Assembly: GCA_037367355.1 (NCBI GenBank)
Contig: CM074703.1
Coordinates: 1,488,001-1,552,000, forward strand
DNA: 64,000 nt
Reading direction: 5' to 3'
Source of the DNA: Neoscytalidium dimidiatum
Lineage: Eukaryota > Ascomycota > Dothideomycetes > Botryosphaeriales > Botryosphaeriaceae
Made by a program: the position numbers and the translations under genes. The notes beneath the pieces are model-generated. The model was given only the letters and a program-made list of their open reading frames with translations. It was not told the DNA's origin and did not search any database. The first letter of the stretch is position 1. Each line of letters opens with the position of its first letter. This document shows, one piece after another, positions 1 to 11,947 of the stretch.

Positions 1-2387
1 CCGATGGCGTAGGACTCGGCGGGCGGGGCGGCGATGGCGGCGCTGAAGTTGGTGTAGTGCAGGCCGAAGCCGAAGGGGAAGACGGCGGTGCCGTTGTACC
101 ACTTGTACGTGCGGCCGGCGCTGGTGGCGGACGGCCGCAGAGACATGTCCGTCATGGGGACCTCCTTGGTGTAGCGCGCCGGGTACTGGGTGATGGGCAG
201 GCGGCCGGCGGGGGCGACGGCGCCGGTGATGATGTCGAAAAGGGCGGTGCCACCGCTCTGGCCCGGGTAGCCTCCCCAGAGCAATGCTGAGATGTTGGCG
301 TTCGAAATGAGTGGAGTCGAATCCAGCTGTCCAGCTCCCATCTGGACCACGATGACCGGCTTGCCGTACGTTGCAAGCTTGGTGATCATGTCAAGCTGTG
401 GTCCCGACCACGCGATGGCCACGCGGTCCAGCTCCTCGCTCTCGATGTCGTTGTCGATGCCGCCGACTACGATGATGACGTCAGACTTCTCCGCTGCCTC
501 GTACTCAGCGCCCCAGTCATCTGTCGTGGGGTTGCTCTGGCTGGCGCCTTCCGCATAGTTGACCGTCACGCCGAGCTGCTTTGCAGCGTACAGTGGCGAG
601 TGAAGGTATGGCGCAACGCCATAGTAGTTGCCTTGCATCTGCTCCGTGGCGTTGGCCCACGAACCGATCAGGGCAATGGAAACTCCGTCCAGAGACAGAG
701 GGAGAATTCCGTCGTTCTTCAGCAGGACGATGCCCTCCTGAGCCGCCTTGAGGGCGAGGTCCTGAGCGTGCTGGGTATTCACGTCTTGCCAGCCGATCTG
801 GCGGTAAGGCTGAGACTCGGCGCTGTCGAAGTAGCCGAGCTTGATCAGAGACGAGTAGGTTCGGGTGAGTGCCCTGTTTAGCGTCGTATCGTTGATCAAA
901 CCCTGCGCATACGCCCCAGGCAAGTATCTCTGGTAATATGTGCCGCAGTTCAGATCTGAAGTGAACTGTCAGCCAAGACGGCACAAGGACGTGGTGAATT
1001 CGTCTTACCAGTTCCAGCGTTCAGGCTGTCAGCGACGGCCTGCTCACGAGACTCGGCCCATTCGTGGGGCAAGTACACATTTTGGATGGCATCGCAGTCA
1101 CTGACGACCCACTGGTCCTCCTGATTCCAGCCCCAGTGCTCGCGAAGAACTGTCTGCAGCAGCCACGGATCGGCGCAGGTGGGAACGCCATTGACCGCGT
1201 TATACGAGCACATGAACGCGCCGACCTTGGCCTCCCTTGCGCATGCTTGGAACGGGGGCATGTAGTACTCGACTAGATCCTGCTGGCTGATCTGAGCGTC
1301 GAACTGGTACCTGAAGTTGCCGTTCCAATTTTCCAGGTCGTATCCAGTGAAATGCTTGCACGTTGCCACGATCTTCTTGTATGGATCGCCATGATCGCCC
1401 TCCAAGCCACGGATCAGGTTCTGGACGTAGCTGGCAAGGTGGAATGGGTCCTCTCCCGGTGTTTCTGTTGATCGACATTAGTCTTATTAATTTGCACGAG
1501 CTGAGATGTAGGTGAGGGGTGCGGAAGGGGAAGTGCTTGGCGTCGGGTAGGGTTCAGGCGGTGCAACACTGACCTTGGCCACGACCCCATCGCGGATCCT
1601 TATAAGGGTTGATGTTCGGTGTCTATGGATGAACGTTAGCGTAGGAATCTTGCTATTGTCAATCAAGAAGTAGATATTCTGTCCAAGCAATGCAGCAAGC
1701 CCTTGGACTAACAATATTTGCTGCAGGACCAACTAGCAACCATAATGAAATTACTTACCCAGTAGTCCAAACCTGACCGGCCGCCGTTACTGAATGCCCT
1801 AGCCTCGGTACTGACCACACTAGCGACCTCGTAAATCAACTCGTCATCAAACGCCGCGCCCATCAAGATAGGCTGTGGGAAAGATGTTGCCGAGGAGAAG
1901 TTGCCCGACTCGGTCATCGGCTTCCCCGGGAGTGTGAAAGCAACACCATGAAGCGCTGGGGATAGAAATTAGCAAGTTTCATTGGGCAGATAAGAGCGAG
2001 TTCACGCCGGTAGGAAACAAAAAGATGGTTTGCGAACCTTCGTTCCACCATTGATACTCTGGGATACCGAGGCGGGGGACTCCAGGACTGGTGTTTCCAG
2101 TATTGTTGAGCTTCTCCTCGAGTGTGAGTTCGTTCACAAGCGCGGTAGCTCGGTCAAAGGGGGCTGTAATGGGACTTGTAAGCAATCCGATCACGGCGGC
2201 GAGACAGGAGTAAGAAGTTCACGTCGACAGTGAAGGGCGGGTCCAACGCACCAGCAGAGCTATCGCAGACGAGATTGTCTTTCAAGGGGCCATTCACACA
2301 GTCTGGAAAACCGAAGGTCGTGAGACTAACAGCGGAAGCCTGAGCGGCCAGAGCGGCAACGCCAGCGATTCCTGTCCACAACGACAT
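1..2387 (-). CDS. GH3 beta-xylosidase, 3' part beyond the left edge
   Basis: Secreted exo-1,4-beta-xylosidase of glycoside hydrolase family 3, releasing xylose from xylo-oligosaccharides. Six exons fit GT-AG rules: 2252-2387, 2038-2163, 1759-1955, 1574-1622, 1009-1464 and 1-955. The first ATG (2387) opens a signal peptide (MSLWTGIAGVAALAAQASA). Family blocks follow in order: [57 protein letters not shown], and WVVSDCDAI holding the predicted catalytic Asp, then the GH3 C-terminal domain with VVGGIDNDIESEELDR. About 640 residues are visible; family members are near 780-800, so the fibronectin-III-like end lies outside the window. The similarity is to fungal XlnD/Bxl1 enzymes; the exact symbol is not assigned. 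Candidate XlnR-type sites lie upstream. Confidence 0.93.
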
Positions 2388-2495
2388 GTTCAAAGAACGG
2401 CTGATGAAGTGGGCTGAGGAGGGCGAGTGCTGCGAACTTTGCGAAGAGCCGCGTGCGGCTACTTATGTATGTGCGAAGACACTCTTACCACGGCA

Positions 2496-2501
2496 GGCTA
2501 G
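2496..2501 (+). promoter_or_regulatory. Candidate XlnR/Xyr1-type site GGCTAG
   Basis: GGCTAG lies about 110 bp upstream of the xylosidase ATG and fits the GGCTAR core known for XlnR/Xyr1. A six-base motif is frequent by chance, so weight is low. Confidence 0.3.
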
Positions 2502-3034
2502 TCTGGACGAGTTCATGGGAGTGTGCCTGACCTCCGCACGTACGATCGCCCATCTCTCGTGTGTACACCGCTGCAGGACCGGATTCGAAAGTGTGGAGTA
2601 CAGGAGCATGGGAGCTGCGGGGTCGGCTCATCTGCGGCAGCGTGGAATGAGCGTGCTGACTCGATGCCGAACAGCTCCGATTCGGGCGTGCTGGTCAGGT
2701 TCCGGGAAAGAGAGCCACCACCGGACTGGATGCGGTATGTAGAACCATCAAGATGCGGCAATCCTAGCGAGATTACCGAGCATTCCCTTTTTGCCTGAAT
2801 GCTTCCCGAGCTTAGCAGCCGTCGCTCTGCGGGCCTTGAGTCTTGTGGCTCACGCCGGCAAACGTCTGGCACGGCGATCATCCGACGCTTATAGCACGAC
2901 AGCCGGTAGGACGCTTGTTCATAAGAGCTGCTCATGGCCGGCCTCGGACCCGGCTCGCGTTCGTCGGGCAGGACGCTGATGGACTGACGTCGACCTGCAT
3001 CCGAGCAGGTCTTGTCCCGCACATTCGCCGCCGA

Positions 3035-3041
3035 TTTAGCC
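3035..3041 (-). promoter_or_regulatory. Candidate XlnR/Xyr1-type site GGCTAAA
   Basis: TTTAGCC on the plus strand reads GGCTAAA on the strand coding for the xylosidase, about 650 bp before its ATG. GGCTAAA is the established Aspergillus XlnR site. The match is exact, but a 7-mer occurs about eight times by chance in a window this size. Confidence 0.35.
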
Positions 3042-3351
3042 GGCCACTTTACCCGCTCCCCTCTCTCCAGACCTTCTCCACAAGATGCCTTCGTAGTACT
3101 TTGTCGTGCGGTCATCACTCCATTGTTGCTGATTCACACCCACGGGCTTCCGGCGGAAACCGGCCGAGGTTGGAACTTCGTAATGAGCGGAAAGAGTTGG
3201 ATTTTCTGTACTTGGCTATGCTCCCACTCTCCCTCTCTCTGCCTGTCCTCTCATCCTCACACCATCCAGAATGTCACTAGGCTGCCTCGTTACGTCTTCC
3301 TACACTCCCTACGCTAAAGACCTAACTAGGAAATTGTTTCCATTCTGCCTC

Positions 3352-4945
3352 TTAGGTGCTCGCCGACGCCGTCGCAGCGCCCGGCGGGGCGGTTCCGTTC
3401 GGAGGACCGCCGGGACCGCCAGGACCGCCAGGACCGCCAGGGCCACCCGAGTTCTCATTGGCGACACAGCCCTCGGCGTAGCATGATGAAGCTGCGCTGA
3501 CCGTCTTGTTGATGGACCTGTCGATGCCGAAGCTGATCCAGGAGAAGACACCTTCCTCGATCGTGTCGCCAAGCAAGACGTAGCTAACAACCGGATCGCT
3601 GCTGGCCGACTCCTCCTGCATGATGCCGTCGTCCGCGTTTTGCATCTAGTGTTCTCGTGTCAGTTCGGATGCCAAGTGTCACTCGCGTGAGGGCCGACGT
3701 ACGTGGTCTTGAGTATTGGAGGTGTATGGGCTGGCGGCTTCGACGAGGCTGATCAGATCCTGGTCGAAGAACAATTGTCCGACGTGAGCGACCTGGCCCG
3801 AGGTGATCGTGCCGTTGGGCAGCTGTTCGGCGCTGAGGTGGGACATGACTATGCTATTGTCAACATCTATTTCGCGTGAGTGTTTGCAAACGAAGTACCG
3901 TGGATGTGGTTGGTCCTTCCCTGCATCATCGTGTTAGCATCGTCCCAATATGCGTCTGACATCTACTTTTCTTACAGTGTAGTGGCCAGGGAAAATGGTC
4001 AGGAACTCGAGAACGCTGTTCACTCAAGTCAGCACCTGTACTGCCAAAAACCACGAATGATACATTGCTTACCCGTCGGCGTCGCTGAACTGGATTCCAC
4101 GCAGCGCCTTGTTCTGGAGGTTACTGGCATCCGCCTGATTACCGTTGCCGCCTGCGACGACTCCGGAATAAACACCGGTCGAGTTGCAGGCCCAGAAGTC
4201 AAGCGCAACGCCTTCGAGCGGCTCGCAGGTCTCTGTGTCCAGGACCATGACGTCGACATAGAGTTCACTGTTTGCCTGATCGTCAACATCATATCGCAGG
4301 ACGGATTGTGCGAAACTCACACGCCCGGCTCATTCTCCGTGATGTCGGTGCGGACAGTCTCGCCAGACACGTAGTACGGGCCTTCGGTGACCTCCGGAGA
4401 AAGGACCTATCAAGTGGATCTTAGCGAGTACTCTCAGCAGATTGCATTCGGCTCTGCTCCGCTTACGCAAGATGGGAGGTCTCCAAAGAAGACGGAAGGG
4501 TCGGTGTCAGGAGCTAGCCGGTGTAAGCAAAATGGCAGCCAGTGTGGGAGGTGCTGCGGGATGCCAGACTGATGCCCGTGAGGTTAGACTCGTGGTCAGT
4601 GTTGAGAACCTCCTCGAAGTCGCGAGCCTTGAGAAGAGATCCTTTGGGGGAAGTCCTTGTCAGCAGTGGTTACAAACGCGATTCGGCGCTCTGCTCACTC
4701 TTTTTGATGCCCCGCTTCTCTCGGATCTGCTCCAGCTTGGCTTGGCGGCGCTCGACAACCTTGTCCATAGTACCACGAGCCTTGAGGACATCGGCACAGT
4801 GAGAAAGGGAGGTACGTTTGGCGTGGGCCAAGTATGCAGAGCGAGAGCGCATCTCGGCGGTGCCGTGATGACCTGGGTGGCCAAAACCACCGCTGGCAAA
4901 GAGGCTCAAGGCCAGGGTGGCCAAAGAAGCTGAGACCTTGACCAT
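3352..4945 (-). CDS. Secreted intradiol ring-cleavage dioxygenase-like protein
   Basis: Resembles fungal extracellular intradiol (catechol-type) dioxygenase-like proteins with a non-haem iron site. The ATG at 4945 starts a signal peptide (MVKVSASLATLALSLFASG), followed by the family's charged N-terminal segment with SLSHCADVLKARGTMDKVV and ESNLTGISLA. Catalytic-domain blocks are EGPYYVSGE, DVMVLDTETCEPLEGVALDFW, CNSTGVYSGVVAGGNGN, FLTIFPGHYTGRTNHIH and QLFFDQDLI. The two tyrosines (GPYY, HYT) and two histidines (HIH) expected as metal ligands are present. The tail is a GGPGGPGGPGG repeat typical of the family. Several introns are clear. One junction is odd: between the segment ending ISLA and DTDPSVFFGD (about 4510-4570) there is a stop and no GT donor, so a GC-AG intron or a frame break is required. 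Confidence 0.85.
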
Positions 4946-7900
4946 GGTTACTGGAGGTATGGTTTGAAGCAAAGGCAATCGAACGAGGAGAAGAGAATGA
5001 GAGGCTGTTGGTTGAAGAGAAGAAGGCCCTGTTGTCAGTTTTTATATGATTCCATACCGATCCCTCACAGTCCTAGGCGTACTGCGTGCACGCACGCCCC
5101 TGCAACGGTGGGTAGGATCGGTGACTTCGGCACCAGTTTGTTGGACTGCTGGCCGCGTACGCACTACCTGTGCAAGCCGAGCATCCCCTCGGTAGAGTCG
5201 TCTCTACGGCGGTAATGCAGGACGCCAAGTGTCGCGGTGTCCAACAACCTTACTGTTCGAGGCAGGCGAAACTGAGATCATGATGTCCGTCACGTAGATT
5301 GACCCTTGCGGCTCCCCCAAGCTTCCTGTCTGGCCGCTTGGCAAAAGCAGGCACGACGATATCCTGCATGCACTGTAGGGCCCAGTGCCACCACGCAGTT
5401 CGCGTCAAAACACAGCGTCCGTGATTGGACGGCGTATGTTTTGAACTCCTGATAGACGCCGGGCGGCTCAGTGGAGTTTCGGGCCAGCAGGCCGAAATGG
5501 GCCCTAGGTTGATTCGCACGGCTTGGCAACTGCCTTGCAGGCTTCTCAACCCCAGCAGCCGGGATTGCCGCCAAGCAAAGTCGTCGTCAGCACCTTAACA
5601 TCACTCCTAGTTGGCTGCTTCTTGCATGTGCCAAAGCTCCACTATTGCGTGTTATCCTGTCTTTCCCCGTTCGCGGGATGCTGTCCCGTCTCGAAAACAC
5701 ACCGCGGCTCCAGTTGGAGCGTTGCCGACGGGGAAAACCTACAATATGGTTCGGGCTATCACACGTGGAATACTCGGCCGGGATACGTGTTTTAGCCTGC
5801 CAGTCATTCTTCTCTCATTTTTGCTTGTCCAATGCTTGTGTGACAGGCTTACGCGGCGCCGAGCATATGGCATTCTGAGCCGCCTGAGCTTGCTTCTATT
5901 TTCCCGCTTTCTTACTGCATCAATATGGGAACTCGTTTGAAATTGGTTCTGTCGCTAAGGTTGCATTTTGCGACAACGGCTTTCATCTGGGGATGAGTAG
6001 ATTCCCTCTGCCAGTGGCTCTCGTGGAAGCTGAGATGGCTTTCTGAAATGGGCCGCTATTTTCCATCACGCTAATAGCACGGCCTTCATCACATCTGCGA
6101 GATATGGGAACATATGTTGGGGGTTGATCTGGGACCGCCGAGGAAGCAGAAACTTGCGTTCTCGAAACGAGAGCACCCCCTTCGTTTCTTTTCTCTTGGC
6201 CTTTTTCTCACAAGTAGATCAATCAAAGAGGCGGCACTTCCGGGAGCCGGCAACCTTGTCGGATAATCCGGCTTGGCGCTTTCAAATGTGAGTCGGTTGA
6301 ATCCAATAGGGCCGCTGAGCCTTTCAGAAAGGTGGGGAAAGGAGCTGAAACAGCTTTCCCATCGTCGAAGCACCGTGGAGCAAAGGCGTCATAGCTGGGA
6401 AAAGAAGAGCAACTTCACCACAAGGCTCTGGTCTGGGCAGGACCTTGAACGTTTGCCTGCAATCTCTATACATATATGAAACTTTAAACACGCCACAGCC
6501 CCGCTTATGCCGACGCCGGACCAATCGGTACAAGGACAATTATCCATTTCACTTGGGTGCCACTGGTTGGATGGACTGAGCGTGAACGTTTCGGTAGCGG
6601 CGTGGTGCTGACGCAAGCCCAAACCCATACCTTCCTATTTTGCCTTGCTTCGCACTGAAAATGGCTGAGCCTCTTACAATACGGCCTTGGCATTATGATT
6701 TTCACGGAAGAAAGCTTGGACTGCGTTCCCTATGGACAAGGTCCCAAGGCCGTGCGGGCTTTTCAGAATTACAATAATAATGATTGGAGCACGTAAGAAT
6801 AGCTTAGTATGTGCTGTGCCCCATTGACGAGTAGCGGCCATTCTGGCGCTGTCCTGGTGATGCAATGCATCGTCAGTTGCGCGACCTGCTCCCGAAATCG
6901 TGCACGGGTTACATAGATGCAGAGCTCCAATATTCTATCCGAGCCTGAACCCACATTTTCGCCAGTTCGGATTCCCACAGGAGAGATACTGCTTTCTGTG
7001 CCGCAGCAAACACGTCCCCGGCCATTCAAAAAGAAATTGGCCGCGCAATCCGTTCTGTGCACTCGGGAAACCCCTACTTTGCGACTGAGGCTACCGGTCC
7101 TCTTTGCGCAATCAGGTCAAAGCGGTAAAACCGGAGGCGAAATTCAGAGAATCGGAGTACTGTAACCAGCATGAAATGGCAGCTGTTAGGTACGTTGAAG
7201 CAGTTGCAGTAAGTGGCAGAAGAAATCACCTTTCACACACCGGCACGAAATAGGTTGGGAGCTGAGCGGCTGTTCAAACGTTGAAGCAGTCATCTATGCA
7301 TCAACATCGTGGAAGATTAGTGACATCGTGGCTAAGTGACTGGCCTAGGTTCTTTTAGAGATTATTTCGGACTTGGAACGGCACGGTACAAGCCCTCTGC
7401 CACCCGCTGTGCAGCGAACTAAGAGCGGGTAGGTGGGTGAGAAGTTGTTCGCGCCTGGAATTCGTGGCCGGTAGGTGTCTGTTACGTAAGCAGGCCACCA
7501 GCCGTCTCCGTCTGCCCAACCTCGTCACCACCATCACCAATCCCACCTCCATTGTCTTCTTCATCCTCCTTCAGTGGTGCTGCTGCTTTAGATGCCCTCG
7601 CTCCCTATATTCTCCGCTTAATGCATCGCCTACGGGCAACTACCGATCCGTTTCACCCGCCGTACGCTCGCCCTGCTGACTTCGCAGCATTGCAATAGCT
7701 CTTTGCCGGTACATACTCCCCGTCGCGTTACGGTCACTCTGCGTTATACTCTGCTGCTTGTATGGATGGGGTATTTTGGCCGTTGCCATAGGCGTCATCA
7801 TGGCCTTCAAGGGTTGTGGACGTTACCTTGTTTCATCCACCGGACACTTTCTCGGAATATTTGAAATTCGCAAACAGGCCGTCTGCTCATGTTCTATCAA

Positions 7901-9141
7901 CTGAAAGTCCGCTTTGCGTGGGTCCCTTCAGCGGAAAATCTGGGATCTGTAGGCAACTCTGCGGGCTAAGCTGCTAGTTGCCGCCAGCGGTTACAGTGCA
8001 CTTCGATGACTTTGGCTTCTCAGGCGATGGCGTTGGCAATTTGCTAGGAGTCAGGGCTGCTCACGGAAAGCCCGGGTGGGTGGGTTCCTTCGCACATGCG
8101 TGCTGGGGATTGCATTTTCAGTCCAGAGCACCTTCTAACGGCGAGGAACAAGTTATGTGAATCTGTGAAAGAGGAGCTGAAAAGCGTCGAGGACACGATC
8201 ATGGAGGACGTCTCAGCCGCAGCACATGTTTCAATCGAATTTGATTAGAAATTTACTCTTCCTAAGAGAATGTGGCGCAACCAGTAATCCGTATTTGGCA
8301 GCTGCAGTAGTAAGCCTCTCTGGCTGGTGAACCGCGCCCCATTTGTCCATGTACCGCCCACCTGGTTATGTGTTGACAATCTGCTGATCCTCCGCTAAGT
8401 TTACAGGGCTGTTCTCCTTATCGCAGACTCTGCACCACAGCTTCAGCACAGTGTTCGCTACCCACTGCCTTCGAACGAGATTCTGGAAACAAGGAATCCA
8501 GTCCTAACTCCGGTGTGACCGCATCCACATCTCTCACGACTCGTCTCAAGGTCTCGGGTCTGGGAGTGGATCAGCAGGAACTTTCCGGATAAGGACCGGC
8601 CCTCGGCTGCGGCGAAGCTTGAGATTAAGCGATGGTGTGTCGCGACATTGAAGCCAAACACCAGGTTCTGCCCGTCCTTCGATCTGGAACCATCTCAGAA
8701 CACGGCAGCCGATTGTTCCACACAAGGGTGCCAATGCTGCCAAGTTGCGGACAAGATTGCTTAGACGTCGTGTAAGCCTTCGGTCGTATGGTGCCATTCG
8801 CCTTGGCCTGCCGTGCACGGAAATTGGCCGGGGGAAAGCCGTGAGTACCTGCCCGAAGAGGCATAACGCACACGGTAGAAATCCCTCGCGTCCCAGATTG
8901 ACACCCCACCGCCTGAGCACCATGCGGCGTATCGGCCGGCCTTATGCCAGGATAGGTATCTCAGAGCACGAGATTTCGGATCTGCTTGACCCCGCGTAGC
9001 CACCGAATGTCATAGCGCGTCGTACGTGCAGGCCCGACGCGGCGATAAATAGCTCTCGCGGCTCAGTCCAGCCTGACCGCAGCTGCGCGCTCCGTCCTTT
9101 GCTTTGTCGCTGGCTCTGCTTGATCTCAACCGAGCAGCACA
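4946..9141. other. 4.2-kb gene-poor interval
   Basis: No frame longer than about 125 codons occurs here and none shows a domain, signal peptide plus cysteine pattern, or family block that I recognise. About 7440-7630 is pyrimidine-rich, as in fungal promoters or 5' UTRs, but no gene follows it convincingly. Two copies of ACGTTGAAGCAGT lie about 86 bp apart (near 7192 and 7278). The last 300 bp hold the sedolisin promoter. A spliced small gene could be hidden. Confidence 0.5.
9044..9052 (+). promoter_or_regulatory. TATA-like element of the sedolisin gene
   Basis: GATAAATAG lies about 90 bp before the sedolisin ATG in otherwise GC-rich DNA, at a plausible distance for a fungal TATA box. Confidence 0.35.
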
Positions 9142-11115
9142 ATGGTTCGTCTCACGGCTGTGCTCGCCCTTGCTGCCGCTGCGCAAGCCGCCTTGGCCAC
9201 CCCCATCCGCGCGCGCTCGCCCTACGCCGTGAAGGAAACCCACTACGTGCCCCGTCAGTGGTCCAACACCGGTCGCGCACCGGACAACCATGTTCTTCAC
9301 CTGCACATCGGTCTGAAGCAGAGCCAATTCGACGAGCTTGAGAGGCATCTGTACGAAGGTAATTCATGCCATCCTGTGCTGCTTTGGGCGCCGTGCCGCG
9401 GCCAACGCTAATCAGCTGGAATGGGCAGTATCGGATCCCGACCACCACCGTTATGGCCAGCACCTGAGCGTCGAGGACGTCAATGAGCTTATCAAGCCCG
9501 CGGACGATTCCCTGGACCTCGTCCACGAGTGGCTTGCCGAGAACGGCATCGACTCGTCGATGCTGAGGTACAGCCCCGCGCGGGACTGGATTGACGTCAC
9601 CCTGCCCGTGGCGACTATCGAGCAGCTGCTGGACACGGAATTCAGCGTGTATGAGCATGAGGATGGCAGCAGGCTTGTGCGCACTCCTCAATGGTCCCTC
9701 CCGCGGCACCTGCACGAGCACATTGACGCGATTCAGCCAACCACGTCTTTCATGCGCATCGGTGCTCGGGCCAGCGATGCGCTGGAGCTTGCCCCTTGGA
9801 CCGCCCCGGGCTACACCCCGCCAAGCAACAGCACCATCTCCAAGGTGTGCAATGTGAGCTCTGTCACTCCGGAGTGCTTCCAGAATCTCTACAGCACCAA
9901 GGGCTACATCCCGCACACGGGAAAGAGCAAGGTCGGCTTTACCAACTACCTTGGTGAGATTCCGATAAGGCCAGATACCGAGAAATTCCTCAGCAAGTAC
10001 CGCCCTGATGCCGTTGCGGATGCCCATACCTTCACCCAAACCTCAATCGCCGATGGCCCTGTGCAAGATGGCCCTCTGAACTACACTCAAGCAGAAGACG
10101 GCATTTCGAAGGAAGCCAACCTTGACGTCCAGGCTCAGTCTGGAATTGCCGGCCCCATCCAGATCGACTCCTGGTCCACTGGTGGCAGTCCCCCCTTCAA
10201 CCCTGATACCAGCACTCCCACAAACACCAACGAGCCTTACCTTGTCTGGCTCAACTACGTTCTTGCCCAGAAGGACTTACCGCAGGTCATCAGTACCTCT
10301 TACGGTGATAGCGAGCAGACCGTGCCTGAGGCTTATGCCAAGAAGGTCTGCTCGCTCTTTGCTCAGTTGGGCGCTCGTGGTATCTCGGTGCTCTTCTCCA
10401 GCGGAGACTCGGGTGTTGGCTCCAACGGAACCTGTGTCAGCAACGATGGCAAGAACACGACCAAATTTATTCCTGAATTCCCCACAAGCTGTCCTTATGT
10501 TACCTCCGTTGGCGCCACCCACCAGTTCGAGCCTGAAGTCGTGGCCTACCGCCCCAGCTACACAGATGCAGCCGGTCGCGTGCACGGCGTTTACTCCAGC
10601 GGTGGTGGATTCAGCAACTATTTCTCTCGCCCGGCTTATCAGGACAAGACCGTTGGTGACTACATCAAGAACCTCAATGGCAAGTTTGATGGCCTTTACA
10701 ACAAGAGTAAGCACTGAATCTCCCTCCTCTGCCCCTTGCGAAAAGCCAACTAACATCTCCTTCCCCAGCGGGTCGTGCCTACCCGGATATTGCAGCACAG
10801 GGTCAATACTTTGCTTACTTCTGGAATGGCACCGAGGGAGTCATTTCCGGCACTTCGGCCTCGACTCCGCTCCACGCTGGCATTCTCGCTCTTGTCAACG
10901 ACGCCCTGATTGCCCAGGGAAAGCCTGTGCTCGGTTTCCTGAACCCCTGGCTCTATAAGAAGGGCTACAAAGCCTACACTGACGTCACAAGTGGGAGCGC
11001 TGTTGGGTGTTCCTCCGAAGGATTCCCTGCTACGGAGGGATGGGATCCCGTGACTGGTTTCGGTACGCCGGTCTTCCCCTTGTTGGTTAAGGAAGCTGGT
11101 GGAAAGAGCGTGTAA
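9142..11115 (+). CDS. Sedolisin (S53) peptidase, tripeptidyl-peptidase type, secreted
   Basis: Acid serine-carboxyl peptidase that removes tripeptides from protein N-termini or acts as a sedolisin endopeptidase outside the cell. Exons 9142-9358, 9429-10706 and 10769-11115 give 613 aa, normal for the family. Order: signal peptide (MVRLTAVLALAAAAQAALA); pro-kumamolisin activation domain with SDPDHHRYGQHLSVEDVNEL; catalytic domain. The catalytic Glu and Asp are in EANLDVQ, the oxyanion Asp in SSGDSGVG, the nucleophile Ser in GTSASTPLHAG, and the calcium site in DVTSG and GWDPVTGFGTP. All key residues are intact. Both introns are GT-AG, and the second splices inside the codon before GRAYPDIAAQG. 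It stands alone with its own promoter. Which subfamily (SedA-D or TppA) cannot be decided by eye. Confidence 0.95.
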
Positions 11116-11947
11116 TATTCATGTAAATGTCACGGATACGATACGAAACTAATTGTTTTACTGATACTGCGAGATATGCACTTCAAATGTGAGTCCAAGA
11201 GATCTTAACTTGACCCCAGTTATCAGTGCTCGTTTTATCCTTAGGATGCTTGCTAGGCAATTGCGTGGTCTATACTTTTTGCTCGCTCACTGGGCGTCAG
11301 TCAGCCTTCGGAATGTTAGGTATCCGATGATATTGGAAATACGGATGGTCGTCGGAGTAACTGCTGTCCCGATCCTGTGGCACGGCTGCCTCATGTTTCG
11401 GACAAAGGAGATCGTACCAGGAGATAATTGCAGCACGTGTGTAGCTGTTTAGCGCCACGATCCTTTCATTCAGGGTCGTCATGATATCCCCGCCCCAAAT
11501 CCTGTGACACTACCGAGCTCCATGTTTCCTCCTTAAGAATCGGTAGCCATCTACAGGAAGACGCGGAATCGGTGAGAGGTTGAATGTGCGAATAGGTCTT
11601 AGTGCTTATTTCCTGCGGTGCAGGTAGGGTTTGCTAAGCTTCTGAACCTTCACCCGATTACCTCCGGAGCGGACCTTATCTCCGGCTGAGCCTTAGCTGC
11701 ACCACATCCACCAACATAGCATACCGCACTGCCTGATATCAACCATACGGTAACAGTATTTAAGAACCTCTGGGATACTCGACATTGATTCACTACAACA
11801 ACAGACCACTATTGAGCAGTTGGCTCAAACAAGGCTTCCCCAGATTAACCCTCCTTACGTCACTCACCCTGTCAGCACCTTAAACACTCCCCCCCTTCAT
11901 CTCTCCTGGTCTCCCACATACACACTCCTCGTCACCAGGGGTCGCCA
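11116..11947. other. Intergenic, no gene seen
   Basis: The 3' flank of the sedolisin gene and the 5' flank of the MDR pseudogene. Short frames only. The segment 11780-11940 is C/A-rich (for example CCCCCCTTCATCTCTCC), as in a fungal 5' UTR, suggesting that the downstream pseudogene once had an ordinary promoter. Confidence 0.5.

Larger units (their letters stand above)
2388..3351. other. Intergenic region, xylosidase promoter side
   Basis: About 960 bp between the xylosidase start and the 3' end of the dioxygenase-like gene. Short frames on both strands show no family similarity I recognise. It must contain the xylosidase promoter; a weak AT-rich stretch lies at about 2460-2475 and two XlnR-like motifs are listed separately. 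Confidence 0.6.

Noticed and set aside
3405..3445. Short tandem repeat that could be mistaken for a CRISPR-like array
   Set aside because: It is the coding repeat for the GGPGGP tail of the dioxygenase-like protein.
5791..5797. Another TTTAGCC (XlnR-like) word
   Set aside because: Lies in a gene-poor interval with no plausible target; it illustrates the chance background of the motif.
7191..7292. Two copies of ACGTTGAAGCAGT as further members of the inverted-repeat family
   Set aside because: They resemble only the flanking AACTGCTTCAA in reverse; no arms are present, so membership is not supported.
9152..10039. 295-codon minus-strand open frame
   Set aside because: Antisense to the sedolisin gene, whose motifs are unambiguous on the plus strand.
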